A DNA stretch of 42,158 nucleotides from Phaeodactylibacter sp. (GTDB lineage: Bacteria; Bacteroidota; Bacteroidia; Chitinophagales; Saprospiraceae), in NCBI GenBank assembly GCA_024102975.1, contig JAGFJD010000259.1:1-42158 (forward strand), read 5' to 3'. The notes beneath the pieces are model-generated. The model saw nothing but the letters and a program-made list of their open reading frames with translations, was not told the origin of the DNA and did no database searches. Both the position numbers and the translations under genes were made by a program. How positions within the stretch are numbered: the first letter of the stretch is position 1; each line of letters begins with the position of its first letter. Shown one piece after another: positions 23,306 through 31,943 of the stretch.

Positions 23306-24388
23306 TCATCCAATATACAAATAATCATAATGCACCAACGCCCGTTTTCCCTGCCGCCCCATATACTGCCGGGCGGTATCGGCCCCATACTGCGCCTGCC
23401 CCAGGCCGATGGGCTGTCCGTCCGGGTTGACGATGCGCACGATATCGCCTTTTTGAAAATCGCCTTCGATGCGGGTAATGCCGACCGGAAGCAGGCTGGA
23501 AGCCTTATCCGGCGAGCACAAGGCAGCTTCGGCCCCGGCGTTGATGTGGACAGCAGCCTTGCTTTCGGCCACGTGGTAAGCCAGCCGCTTCTTTACGTTG
23601 GAGAGGGACTCTGCGGGCAGGAAACGGGTGCCGGTAAAGCTGCCTTTCAGGATGTCGGGAAGGATGTCGGCCCGCCGGCCGTTGGCGATGATGGTGGTGA
23701 TGCCCATTTTGGCGGCCTTCTGGGCAATGCGGAACTTGGTGTGCATGCCGCCCCGCCCGAAGGAGGATTTTGAGGGCGCTATCGCTTTCAGCCACTGCTT
23801 GTCGTCATAGGGAATCTCCGGGATGACTTCGCTGCCCGGCTCGCCGGGCGGGGCGCTGAGCAGGCCGTCGACGCTGCTGAGGATGACGAGCGCCTGAGCG
23901 TTGGTCATCGCCGCTACCAGGCCTGCCAGCTCGTCGTTATCCGTAAACATCAGTTCACTGACGGACACGACGTCGTTCTCGTTGACGATGGGCACTACCT
24001 TGTCGCGCAGCAGGGCCAGGAAGCAGTTCTTCATATTGTTGTAGTGGGTATGCCCCTGGAAATCCGCTTTGGTGGCCAGCACCTGGGCGCAGAACAGGCC
24101 GTGGTTGGCAAACAGCTGGCGGTAGATTTCCATCAGCCGCACCTGCCCGATGGCGGAGAGCACCTGCCGCCGCACCACTTTGCTCATGCCTTCCGGCGCC
24201 TGGTAGAGGCTGCGGCCGGCGCCTACCGCTCCGGAAGAGACCAGGATCACCTCCGTGCCGGCCTGCCTGAGGGCCGCTATCTGGTCGACGAGGTGGCTGA
24301 TGCTGGTGATGTCGAGCCGCCCATCCTCCCGCGCCAGCACGTTGGTGCCCACTTTGACGACAATTTTCCGAAATTCCGCCCTGGTCAT
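23306..24388 (-). CDS. proB: glutamate 5-kinase
   Basis: A 360-residue ProB, which phosphorylates glutamate with ATP in the first step of proline synthesis. The amino-acid-kinase domain shows KIVVKVGTNVLA, VSSGAVGAGR, NENDVVSVSELMFTDNDELA and the GRGGMHTK loop. The C-terminal ~100 residues are a PUA domain with the usual ending. The start codon overlaps the stop of the 83-aa gene upstream as ATGA, indicating translational coupling. proA is not adjacent in this window, although proBA pairing is common. Confidence 0.95.
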   Translation of the reverse strand: MTRAEFRKIVVKVGTNVLAREDGRLDITSISHLVDQIAALRQAGTEVILVSSGAVGAGRSLYQAPEGMSKVVRRQVLSAIGQVRLMEIYRQLFANHGLFCAQVLATKADFQGHTHYNNMKNCFLALLRDKVVPIVNENDVVSVSELMFTDNDELAGLVAAMTNAQALVILSSVDGLLSAPPGEPGSEVIPEIPYDDKQWLKAIAPSKSSFGRGGMHTKFRIAQKAAKMGITTIIANGRRADILPDILKGSFTGTRFLPAESLSNVKKRLAYHVAESKAAVHINAGAEAALCSPDKASSLLPVGITRIEGDFQKGDIVRIVNPDGQPIGLGQAQYGADTARQYMGRQGKRALVHYDYLYIG

Positions 24389-24636
24389 GCTTCCGGTTCT
24401 TTCTGCCGGAAGGTGACCATCAGCCCGTCCGTCCGCGTGCCGGCAAAACTGCCGTGAATAACCTCATGGGTCAGGATCGGGGTGATGTTGGCCAGTTCGT
24501 AGCCCTTCGCGTGAAATTCCACCAGCAAAGCTTCCAGTTCCTTGGCCAACGTCCAGGCGTCGACCGGGTTCTTGGATTGGTACCACTTCTTTTTTTCGGA
24601 AGAAGCGTAAATGTATTCTACTTTGTAGGGATACAT
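24385..24636 (-). CDS. small hypothetical protein coupled to proB (83 aa)
   Basis: An 83-residue protein, MYPYKVEYIYASSEKKKWYQ onward, predicted cytoplasmic, alpha/beta in character. No family is recognised; the pattern of a short N-terminal strand, a helix (AWTLAKELEALLVEFHAKGY) and C-terminal strands (GLMVTFRQKE) would fit a small single-domain fold. Its TGA overlaps the proB ATG (ATGA at 24388-24385), so the two are made from one message. That arrangement, plus neighbour-like composition, makes it a likely real gene. A role tied to ProB is inference. Confidence 0.75.
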   Translation of the reverse strand: MYPYKVEYIYASSEKKKWYQSKNPVDAWTLAKELEALLVEFHAKGYELANITPILTHEVIHGSFAGTRTDGLMVTFRQKEPEA

Positions 24637-24708
24637 ATCTGAGTCGGTTTAGTGTTGAATGGGGATGGGCAAAAATAGGCCAAAAAGGGACAAAGATTTA
24701 AAGGATTT

Positions 24709-24734
24709 GACAAAACCTGCTGTGCGCCGGTATA
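24709..24734 (+). repeat. half copy of the double-palindrome element
   Basis: TGACAAAACCTGCTGTGCGC followed by CGGTATA matches the right arm of the second palindrome in copy A (9619-9644) with a few differences. It directly precedes the 51-base tandem array, so two repeat types are nested. Confidence 0.6.
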
Positions 24735-24740
24735 AAAGGA

Positions 24741-24871
24741 GACAGGATGGACAGGATGAACAGGTTTTGGGGGCGTGGCGCTTTGGGGGGAGACAGGATG
24801 GGCAGGATGGACAGGTTTTTGGGGCGTGGCGCTTTGGGGCAGACAGGATGGGCAGGATGGGCAGGTTTTGA
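24741..24871 (+). repeat. tandem array of a ~51-base unit (2.5 copies)
   Basis: Units start at 24741, 24792 and 24842 with GACAGGATGG. Each contains a second ACAGGATG/GCAGGATG, then CAGGTTTT and, in the first two, GGGGCGTGGCGCTTTGGGG. The core is the complement of the ATCCTGTTA units at 9678. It is non-coding, and length variation between strains is likely. Confidence 0.85.
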
Positions 24872-25218
24872 AGGCTCCGTTTTGACCACTCCCCCTTCGG
24901 GGATTGAGGGGGGCTGGATGGACAGCAGTATTTGGAAGCATCCCGGCGGCAGGAGGCCAGCGATGTGGTTGGGCTTAATTAGATTATACTCCACATGGGT
25001 AAAAAAAGCCAACTATACTTTTTTCACAATCCCTTGGGGGAGGCTCATTCCGGCTTATAACCGTAAGTGGCCCAAGGTTCTGGATTCCTGTCCGGAGTCG
25101 TTTGAAAATGCCTCACTTTGCCTCGGACATAAAGAATGGCCCGTCCCCTCTAAACAAACAACCGACAACAAACAACGGATTTCCGCCTCTGAAAGCCGGC
25201 ATAACAGCATATACATCG
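24872..25218. other. intergenic region upstream of the glycosyltransferase gene
   Basis: No credible gene is visible. It contains a CCCCCTTCGGGGATTGAGGG stretch, partly self-complementary, at about 24890-24912, and low-complexity AACAAACAACC runs near 25155-25180. The promoter for the next gene follows directly. Confidence 0.4.
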
Positions 25219-25226
25219 TACCTTCG
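25219..25226 (+). promoter_or_regulatory. likely -7 box of the family 2 glycosyltransferase gene
   Basis: TACCTTCG lies 25 bases before the ATG at 25252, one mismatch from TAnnTTTG. The distance suits a short leader. The -33 box is not clear. Confidence 0.4.
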
Positions 25227-25251
25227 CCCCGGAGTAAACAAATGGCAATCA

Positions 25252-26409
25252 ATGGACGCAAAAATAGAACTGACCATACTGATGCCCTGCCTGAACGAGG
25301 AGGAGACGATCGGGATTTGCATCGGCAAGGCGCTGTCTTTCCTGGAGGAGCACCAGGTGTCCGGCGAGGTGCTGATCGCAGACAACGGCAGTACGGACAA
25401 CTCCAAAAGCATCGCCCGCCGCCTGGGCGCCCGGGTGGTCGACGTCGAAGAAAAAGGCTACGGCAGCGCCCTGTTGGGCGGCATCAGGGCAGCCAGAGGC
25501 GAGTTTGTCATCATGGGCGATTCGGACGACAGCTATGATTTTCTGAACCTCGGGCCCTTCGTCGCCAAACTGCGGGAAGGCTACGACCTGGTGATGGGCA
25601 ACCGCTTCAAAGGGGGCGTCGCCAAAGGCGCCATGCCTTTCCTGCACCGCTACCTGGGCAACCCGGTGCTGACCTTCATCGGCCGGCTCTTCTTCCGGAT
25701 CGGCATCGGCGATTTTCACTGCGGCCTGCGCGGGTTTCGCCGGGACAGCATCCTGGCCATCGGCCTGAATACGCCCGGCATGGAGTTCGCCTCCGAGATG
25801 GTCGTCAAATCTGCCCTCAGCGGCCTGAAAATAACAGAAGTGCCGACCACGCTTTCGCCGGATGGGCGCTCGCGCCCCCCCCACCTCAACACCTGGCGCG
25901 ACGGCTGGCGCCACCTGCGCTTCCTGCTGATCTACAGCCCCCGCTGGATGTTCTTCTACCCCGGGCTGATATTTATGCTGCTGGGCAGCCTGCTCTCCAC
26001 CGTCCTCATCATCAACCCCATCTACCTCAACGATGTCCGGCTGGACATCCATACCCTGCTCTACGCCGCCGGCAGTGTTATCATCGGCTTCCAGCTGATC
26101 TCTTTTTATCTCCTTTCCAAGACATACGGGGTGCAGGCCGGGCTGCTGCCGGAAAGCGCGCGCCTGCGCCGGTTTGAAAAGATTTTCAGCCTGGAGCGCA
26201 GCATTGCCGCCGGCTTGCTCCTGCTGCTGGCCGGCCTGGGCCTGTCTGTCTGGAGCTACCTCATCTGGCAAAACGCCGACTACGGCGACCTGGCGCCTTC
26301 GCACACTCTGCGTATCGTCATCCCCGGGCTGATCTCGGCTATCCTGGGCGTACAGGTAATTTTTACGGGCTTTTTCCGGAGCTTGCTGGTGATGATGCGG
26401 GTGGGGTAG
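25252..26409 (+). CDS. family 2 glycosyltransferase with C-terminal membrane helices
   Basis: A 385-residue GT2 enzyme of the dolichyl/polyprenyl-phosphate sugar synthase type. The GT-A domain (1-230) has LTILMPCLNEEETIG, VLIADNGSTDNSKSIA, the DxD-like GDSDDSYD and the conserved FHCGLRGFRRDS. The C-terminal 150 residues hold about four hydrophobic helices (FFYPGLIFMLLGSLLSTVLI and others). It would move a sugar from a nucleotide donor to a membrane lipid carrier on the cytoplasmic face. Such a lipid-linked sugar could feed the TMTC-like enzyme encoded 4.5 kb away, but this link is inference. The ATG at 25252 follows a plausible promoter; the open frame upstream is intergenic. Confidence 0.9.
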   Translation: MDAKIELTILMPCLNEEETIGICIGKALSFLEEHQVSGEVLIADNGSTDNSKSIARRLGARVVDVEEKGYGSALLGGIRAARGEFVIMGDSDDSYDFLNLGPFVAKLREGYDLVMGNRFKGGVAKGAMPFLHRYLGNPVLTFIGRLFFRIGIGDFHCGLRGFRRDSILAIGLNTPGMEFASEMVVKSALSGLKITEVPTTLSPDGRSRPPHLNTWRDGWRHLRFLLIYSPRWMFFYPGLIFMLLGSLLSTVLIINPIYLNDVRLDIHTLLYAAGSVIIGFQLISFYLLSKTYGVQAGLLPESARLRRFEKIFSLERSIAAGLLLLLAGLGLSVWSYLIWQNADYGDLAPSHTLRIVIPGLISAILGVQVIFTGFFRSLLVMMRVG

Positions 26410-26505
26410 AGTGAGAAAGTTTGGATAAGTTTCAATCAATAGCTGGGCTTCAATGCTTGGGTGCTTGGGACGACATACAGGCTCCTTCTCATTTGTTTTT
26501 GACTT

Positions 26506-27693
26506 TTAATCAACCCATTGACAAGGTTCTACTGTGAGAAAATCAAAATTAACCGGAATATTTTCTGCGCATAAAGAATCGCCGTACTCACTGGTTTGTC
26601 CTTGAAAAGCCCCCAAAGCGACATAATAAGGTTTAAAAGGCAATGGGAATGCTTCCTTTATGGCCAAGAAAGGCTTCCTGTCTTCATGAAATTTCAGCTG
26701 ATATTGCGCTAATCCGTTTGAAATGGTAATTTTCATTTGAAGTGAGTCAAAACATTGGTAAGGATGAAGCTTTTCTGGAAAGCAAAATGGATCATTAAAA
26801 GCCTGAGCAATTATTCCCCGTTCCTGGACAAGAGCATGAATCTTTAGCTCATTTGCAATTGAATCGTACAATGGAATATAATATTCATTGAAGGATACTG
26901 TTAACCTGAAATGATTGAATTGAGGATCATCCTTTGCCATGACAAAAAGCCCGGCTTGTTGCCAGTTTTCATCAGGATGAAAACTGTTCAGCTTAGCTTT
27001 GATGATGCAACAGTCACAATCCAGGGTTCTGACCAACAAATTCTTGATAAACCGCTTTTCGTCAGGTTTGACCCAATAGTCTCCATTTAAAGTATACAGG
27101 GTAAGATAGCCTTTTTGACGTTGTTTGTTCCAATATACAGCGTCCAAATCCCATATTTCCCAACCATTTTTTTTCAAGCCCGAGAGAGAAACATGATCAA
27201 ATTTTTCTTCAAAACTTTCTGACTTTTTCTCTGTAGTGAAGACCAGAAGAAGCAGAGAAGTAAAAAGTAGTAGAAGGCTTAATGCGCCCAATCTCCATTT
27301 TTTCCAGGGTTTTTTCAGGGAGGAAGTTTTTTTTAAACTCCTTACTGTCCCTTGTTCATTAATTAGCTCAACTTCTGATTTTCCTTCCTTTAAGCTTGCA
27401 TGGTATTTTTCCAGCACTTCCAGAAAATCTCTCCCGAAAACAGGATTTTTTAATTGGCTTGCGGGACAAATATTAGAATCTGTATAATAAAACAACTTTC
27501 GCAGCCGGTTTAAACTTATAGAAGCTTCTGAATCAGGAATATATTGGAGAATATCTGCTCTTAAATCTTCATACCCTTCTTTATATGTACTTCCCTTTAA
27601 TATCTGCCCGTTATTTCCGGCTTCAAATTTCACCTTCACCTTTTTCCTTAGATCGTCAAGCTGTTCATTGGTTAATCTCAGTGTCCTTGCCAT
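26506..27693 (-). CDS. membrane-tethered protein with N-terminal Bacteroidota regulatory-like domain and beta-sandwich domain
   Basis: A 395-residue protein in an AT-richer region. Residues 1-100 (MARTLRLTNEQLDDLRKKV onward, with ISLNRLRKLFYYTDSN) resemble a helical N-terminal module found in Bacteroidota cytoplasmic or signalling proteins. Residues about 134-156 form one transmembrane helix (LGALSLLLLFTSLLLLVFTT). The outer part of about 225 residues is rich in beta strands and aromatic residues, with GWEIWDLDAVYWN, WQQAGLFVMAKDD and NHFRLTVSFN, reminiscent of DUF1349/GH43 C-terminal concanavalin-like domains. It has several Cys, including a CDCC. The layout fits a sensor that binds a ligand outside and signals inside. 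The ATG at 27693 is chosen because homology-like sequence starts there. Function is unknown. Confidence 0.7.
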   Translation of the reverse strand: MARTLRLTNEQLDDLRKKVKVKFEAGNNGQILKGSTYKEGYEDLRADILQYIPDSEASISLNRLRKLFYYTDSNICPASQLKNPVFGRDFLEVLEKYHASLKEGKSEVELINEQGTVRSLKKTSSLKKPWKKWRLGALSLLLLFTSLLLLVFTTEKKSESFEEKFDHVSLSGLKKNGWEIWDLDAVYWNKQRQKGYLTLYTLNGDYWVKPDEKRFIKNLLVRTLDCDCCIIKAKLNSFHPDENWQQAGLFVMAKDDPQFNHFRLTVSFNEYYIPLYDSIANELKIHALVQERGIIAQAFNDPFCFPEKLHPYQCFDSLQMKITISNGLAQYQLKFHEDRKPFLAIKEAFPLPFKPYYVALGAFQGQTSEYGDSLCAENIPVNFDFLTVEPCQWVD

Positions 27694-27783
27694 TAGCGTT
27701 GAGGTTGAGTACTTTAGACTTACAGCAAAGTTGGCAAATTCCGGCCGGAATAAAAAAAGGAACAATTAATGGAATAGTGAATA

Positions 27784-27815
27784 TTTGACAGAATAGATGA
27801 ATGAGGATACGTTTG
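27784..27815 (+). promoter_or_regulatory. Bacteroidota-type promoter for the tail-fibre-like gene
   Basis: TTTG at 27784-27787, a 20-base spacer, then TACGTTTG at 27808-27815, a perfect TAnnTTTG. It lies about 100 bases before the start codon and should drive both genes of the 27924-30771 pair. Confidence 0.65.
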
Positions 27816-27923
27816 CTTCCGAATCAAACCATAGTCTTTTAGGGAAGCCCCAAATGTTTGTCGTTGGCATTATCTAAATAAGCTATGGATTAGAGAAGTA
27901 AAAAACATCAAAACTGAATGACC

Positions 27924-29183
27924 ATGAAAAAAGCCATTACTGTCCTGTCGGGGCTACCCCTTATTTTCTTGCTTTCATCTTTAACCTTGTTTGGCCAGGC
28001 TTCATCCGGAGAATATCCAGAATACAAATTCATCAAAACCCAGGGAGAATATTCTATAGGAGCACAGCTTGGTACTATCAGATTCCAAGGCAGAGGCACT
28101 GCTCGAAGCTTTGTAGATGGTGCCCAAATCAAAGCCAGGATTTCCGGGGCCCCAGCCGATGGCATTATTCCGTCTAGTTTATATTTTCTGACTGGAGAAG
28201 ATCAGCTCTTTAGCAGGTTAGTCATCAATGAAAAAGGGTATTTGGGGGTCAATGATGACAACCCAATGTCCAGAATGTCAATAAGGCATTTTTATTCGGC
28301 AACGGATGCTCCGGATTTTTCTATTTTTTCGGTGGAGGGGGGCGTAACGGGGGCGCCGAAGCAGTTTAGCTTGGTTAATAGTGACAATGGGGGTGTTTTG
28401 AAGGCTAAATTACAGGGGGATTTTGACATAATAGATAACGGCAGACTGCAGTTCTTCTTGCCCAGTTCCTCGAATCCGGAAATATTAATCAGCCCAATAG
28501 GAAATTCTTACTTCAATAATGGCAATGTTGGCTTTGGAACATCTTCGCCTGAGTATAAGGTAGATATCGCAGGAAATACACGGGTTCAGGGCTCAACTTT
28601 CATTTTGGGTACTAATGATGGTGAAGATACTGGACAACTAGATGGACAACGGGCTTTGGTACACACAAGCAATGATAGATTAGTGATTAACTATGGAGGA
28701 GATTTTGAAGGAGGAACCTTTGTGGAGGGCAACCGCCTAACGTGTAAAGTACTGGAAATAACAGGCGGAAATGATGTGGCTGAACCTGGCGAGATTACCG
28801 GTGGGCTGGAGCTTGAAGCAGGTTCCGTGGTAGTTATAGACTCCGAGAACCCAGGTAAATTCAAAGAATCGACAATCTCTTATGATAAACGAGTTGCAGG
28901 GGTAATTAGTGGCGCAGGCGGAGTCCAGCCTGGTATGATCCTGAAGCAAAAAGGAAAGTTGGATAAAGGACAACCTATGGCTATTTCCGGAAAGGTATTT
29001 GTTCGGACGACTGCTTCAAATGGTGCAATAAAACCGGGGGACTTACTTACCACATCCCATTTATCAGGACGGGCAATGAAAGCTACAAACCGTAGAAAGT
29101 CCCGTGGTGCAGTAATTGGAAAGGCGATGACAGAGTTGAAGGCCGGGGAAGGGTTAGTTTTGGTGCTTATTCAACCACAATAA
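27924..29183 (+). CDS. exported tail-fibre-like beta-rich protein
   Basis: A 419-residue protein with a signal peptide (MKKAITVLSGLPLIFLLSSL). The middle contains the phrase NVGFGTSSPEYKVDIAGNTR, typical of phage tail-fibre-like and bacterial surface repeat proteins ('IGTxxPxxKLHVxG'). The C-terminal ~150 residues, with GSVVVIDSENPGKFKES, YDKRVAGVISGAGGVQPGM, SGKVFVRTTASNGAIKPGDL and GAVIGKAMTELKAGEGLVLV, match a recurrent C-terminal module of such proteins. It was probably a trimeric fibre or adhesin domain before domestication. An in-frame ATG at 27918 is an alternative start. It has no T9SS tail itself and is followed after 19 bases by a T9SS-tailed protein, so the pair is likely co-expressed. 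Confidence 0.8.
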   Translation: MKKAITVLSGLPLIFLLSSLTLFGQASSGEYPEYKFIKTQGEYSIGAQLGTIRFQGRGTARSFVDGAQIKARISGAPADGIIPSSLYFLTGEDQLFSRLVINEKGYLGVNDDNPMSRMSIRHFYSATDAPDFSIFSVEGGVTGAPKQFSLVNSDNGGVLKAKLQGDFDIIDNGRLQFFLPSSSNPEILISPIGNSYFNNGNVGFGTSSPEYKVDIAGNTRVQGSTFILGTNDGEDTGQLDGQRALVHTSNDRLVINYGGDFEGGTFVEGNRLTCKVLEITGGNDVAEPGEITGGLELEAGSVVVIDSENPGKFKESTISYDKRVAGVISGAGGVQPGMILKQKGKLDKGQPMAISGKVFVRTTASNGAIKPGDLLTTSHLSGRAMKATNRRKSRGAVIGKAMTELKAGEGLVLVLIQPQ

Positions 29184-29202
29184 TCCTACAAAAGATTTTT
29201 CT

Positions 29203-30771
29203 ATGAAAAAGATACTGATAATATGCATCCTTTTCACTGAGGGTACAATGATAAATGCACAACAGTGTATCGTTTATGAATTTTTTGGGTTTGAAGGAGA
29301 CTCGTATCACTTAGATATCGGACAAAGTGTTACAATCCATTTCGCTGACACTGTTTTGGCAAACAATCCTAATAGTCCCATTCCGGATACGTCTTTTATT
29401 CCGAGTACTCCGAGTTGGCAGGTACAGCCTGGTGCTGCAATTCAATTAACATGGGTTGGCACTCCATTAAGTACCGCCTATCCTGGCAATTTTATTTATT
29501 CTGAAAAAACTGCGGAGGGGATAAGAGGTACCAGTCAATATGCTGGTTCCATACTGGAAATAAGTTGCCTGACTTCAGGAGCCTCCCCTTTGCCAACTGC
29601 TTGGATTCCGGTTGATAGAGGGAATGTAAAGGATGAAACTCCGGTCATTTCAATGGAGATCGGCGATACTTTACTAATGCTTAGAAGAGCATTTATTTGG
29701 GAAAATGCTGAAGATCATAAATGTTGTCATGGGCCTTATGCCTCTATAGGCTTGCATATACACAATCCCAATGTATTGATAGATTACGACAATGATTTTG
29801 ATCAAATTGCGAACAATTATTGTGAAAATGAACAGGATACATGTGATTTTTCTTTTGAGTGCCTGAATTTTGGGAATATTTACCAGAAAATTGGGGGATT
29901 CAAATTGCCAGGCCCTATCTATCAAGCAGATAACCTCTGTAACGATTTAGGGCAAGGATGCTTCGGGCTTTTCGGGGGGGCACCTGATCCCCAAAGTGAA
30001 TGGATTGACGGTCCTTGGGGAGTGTGCTATTCAAGAGTTCCGATTTTTAATTGGAATTCAGTCAATATGAATGAGGTCGCAGTTATTTTAAGAGAAGGAG
30101 ACGAGTCAAACTGTGATGATTTCTTAGGGGGAGGGTTGGTAAATAAATCTGATACTGGAGTCATTCGATTTAATGCCTGGCTGTTTGGATGGATAGAAAT
30201 GCAAAATGTCGTAATAACGGATGCAGATGTTGTTAACTCGGTAGATGTTGCTGATTATTATTGGTTTTATTATTGGGATGGGGCTAATCCAGAAGAAATT
30301 CACTCTATTCCTCAGACCCCTCCTTATGATCAATTTGTCCCATTTGCCGGCGGCTCAATTTCCGAAATGGAATCAGAGTTTCCGGATGGAATCACAGTTG
30401 GTCTAATCGGCGGGGTTTTTCCAAAAGGGGTCATGAGCAAACCTATGACCTATAAAGCTGCGTGCGTACCAGCAATTTTTGGTTCGTCCTCTTCTGTAAA
30501 TTTCGTAGGTGGCTTTTCTCATTCTAATCATCAAATGCGTTCATCTGATCTGGCAACTTCTGTCTTCCCCAATCCAACCAACGACTGGATACATTGGCAA
30601 AACGGCAAAGTCAAAGAAGTTCAGGTTTTTAACACTAACGGGCAGTTAATGCTAAGCGCTTTTGATGTGGACAGGCTGGATTTCAGTCCATTCCCGCAAG
30701 GAATATATTTCATTCGGTTCAAAGAAAACCAAAGCGGGCAGGTTGTTTTCGCCAAAGTGATAAAAAACTGA
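29203..30771 (+). CDS. T9SS-secreted hypothetical protein
   Basis: A 522-residue secreted protein. The N-terminus MKKILIICILFTEGTMINAQ is a signal peptide. The last ~75 residues are a type A sorting domain: SVFPNPTNDWIHW, VQVFNTNGQLML, FPQGIYFIRF and the basic end VIKN. These direct export through the type IX system and anchoring or release at the surface. The body has many cysteines (CIVYEFFG, KCCHGPYA, CENEQDTC, CNDLGQGC) and acidic patches (NPNVLIDYDNDFDQ), which suggests disulfides and calcium binding. I recognise no catalytic domain. It is downstream of the tail-fibre-like gene in a common unit, so the two may form a surface complex; that is inference. Confidence 0.85.
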   Translation: MKKILIICILFTEGTMINAQQCIVYEFFGFEGDSYHLDIGQSVTIHFADTVLANNPNSPIPDTSFIPSTPSWQVQPGAAIQLTWVGTPLSTAYPGNFIYSEKTAEGIRGTSQYAGSILEISCLTSGASPLPTAWIPVDRGNVKDETPVISMEIGDTLLMLRRAFIWENAEDHKCCHGPYASIGLHIHNPNVLIDYDNDFDQIANNYCENEQDTCDFSFECLNFGNIYQKIGGFKLPGPIYQADNLCNDLGQGCFGLFGGAPDPQSEWIDGPWGVCYSRVPIFNWNSVNMNEVAVILREGDESNCDDFLGGGLVNKSDTGVIRFNAWLFGWIEMQNVVITDADVVNSVDVADYYWFYYWDGANPEEIHSIPQTPPYDQFVPFAGGSISEMESEFPDGITVGLIGGVFPKGVMSKPMTYKAACVPAIFGSSSSVNFVGGFSHSNHQMRSSDLATSVFPNPTNDWIHWQNGKVKEVQVFNTNGQLMLSAFDVDRLDFSPFPQGIYFIRFKENQSGQVVFAKVIKN

Positions 30772-30907
30772 GCTCGCCTTGGTTGCCAATTTAGTTTCCG
30801 AAAAAGAATTACTATGTAAACCGGCAGGTTGTTCAAAACCAGAACTAAAAATCTTTTAGATAGGCCTGAATTTGGGCAACCTACTAAAATATCGGATCGG
30901 GGAGAGC

Positions 30908-31762
30908 TTAATTTTTCTTCTTCCTTTCCGCCTCAATTTCCCGAATGACGCCCTTTATCCATTCTACCGGCATATCCGCCAGCTCGGCGATTTCTTCGGG
31001 CGCCATACCCTTTTCCCAGGCACGGGTTACGACGATGCGCAGTCCTTCTTCCTTGCCTTCTTCCTTGCCTTCTTCTTTGCCTTCTTCTTTGCCCTTCTTA
31101 TAAAGGAAATCCGTTCTGATATCGTAAGCAACTGGCATAGCTTCTATAGTTTTAACTGTAAGTTCATGCAATTTACGCAATCCTGACATGACATTCAATT
31201 GGCGGATGTATTTCTGCAAGGATAGTTCGCCCTTAGTCACCTGTTGCAGGCGTTCTACAATAGAACGTATCGCTTCTTCCGGCGGTTTTCCCTTAAAATC
31301 GCCGAGTATTGCCAACACCACTGCTTCGGGGATTTGGCTGCTGAGCATTTGCCGGTAGTCCAGCCGCCCCAGGTCGATCAATTCGAAGCCGGTAAACACT
31401 TCTTCCTTCTTCAGTTGAGCAGGGATATTCGGCTTGCGTTTGCCCAGGTAAACCACCACGTGAAAAATCGGAAGCCGGTATTTCTTTAGCAGTATCCCAT
31501 GGTATTCGGATACCCGGTATACCATATTGCGTTTCGCCTCGGATTCGAATTCAACATGCAGGATGCTTTCTTTGCCCTCTTCGCCCAAGATCTTACGAAC
31601 AAAGTCAGGTTCCCGTTCCAGGGTGGTTTGCAGCCTGACAGGTAGCTTTTCGACTGACAGGATTCGTATACCCAGCAACTGTTCCAGGAATGGCAGAAAG
31701 AGCGCCTCCAGGTTCTCCTTGATGATCTTGTCGTATTTGTTGGCTTCTTTTTTGGGTTTCAT
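30908..31762 (-). CDS. Rpn/YadD-like PD-(D/E)XK nuclease family protein
   Basis: A 284-residue protein of the Rpn (recombination-promoting nuclease) / transposase_31-like group. The nuclease core shows REPDFVRKI, then ILHVEFESEAK as the E-x-E motif, and MVYRVSEYHGILLKKY, which together give the Asp/Glu-x-Glu set of the fold. After about residue 220 a low-complexity linker made of GKEE repeats follows, encoded by four 12-base direct repeats (31044-31091), then a helical tail (MAPEEIAELADMPVEWIKGV) ending in a Lys-rich KKKN. Such tails are common in this family. These proteins are often multi-copy and linked to gene transfer or phage defence. The start at 31762 gives MKPKKEANKYD, the usual beginning; the frame is open further upstream. 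Confidence 0.85.
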   Translation of the reverse strand: MKPKKEANKYDKIIKENLEALFLPFLEQLLGIRILSVEKLPVRLQTTLEREPDFVRKILGEEGKESILHVEFESEAKRNMVYRVSEYHGILLKKYRLPIFHVVVYLGKRKPNIPAQLKKEEVFTGFELIDLGRLDYRQMLSSQIPEAVVLAILGDFKGKPPEEAIRSIVERLQQVTKGELSLQKYIRQLNVMSGLRKLHELTVKTIEAMPVAYDIRTDFLYKKGKEEGKEEGKEEGKEEGLRIVVTRAWEKGMAPEEIAELADMPVEWIKGVIREIEAERKKKN

Positions 31763-31943
31763 CCCGGAAAATAACACGAATAACCCAAAAAGTAAAACCA
31801 TTTGCGTTAAATTAAAATTATTTGTTTTAATTGCAAGCTTATTTGTATCTTAGTGGGTTTTACTATTACATAAGAGCATTCCACTTTAAACCACAAAAGT
31901 GCTGGCTGATTTAGATAGTGCTTTGATTTTGAAATATAAACAC

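Noticed and set aside
27924-29183. Prophage
   Set aside because: The fibre-like protein has a signal peptide and stands alone; no terminase, capsid, portal, lysis or integrase gene is present.
31820-31860. TTTG...TATCTTAG promoter-like sequence on the plus strand
   Set aside because: Both neighbouring genes are on the minus strand, and no plus-strand ORF follows within the gap.
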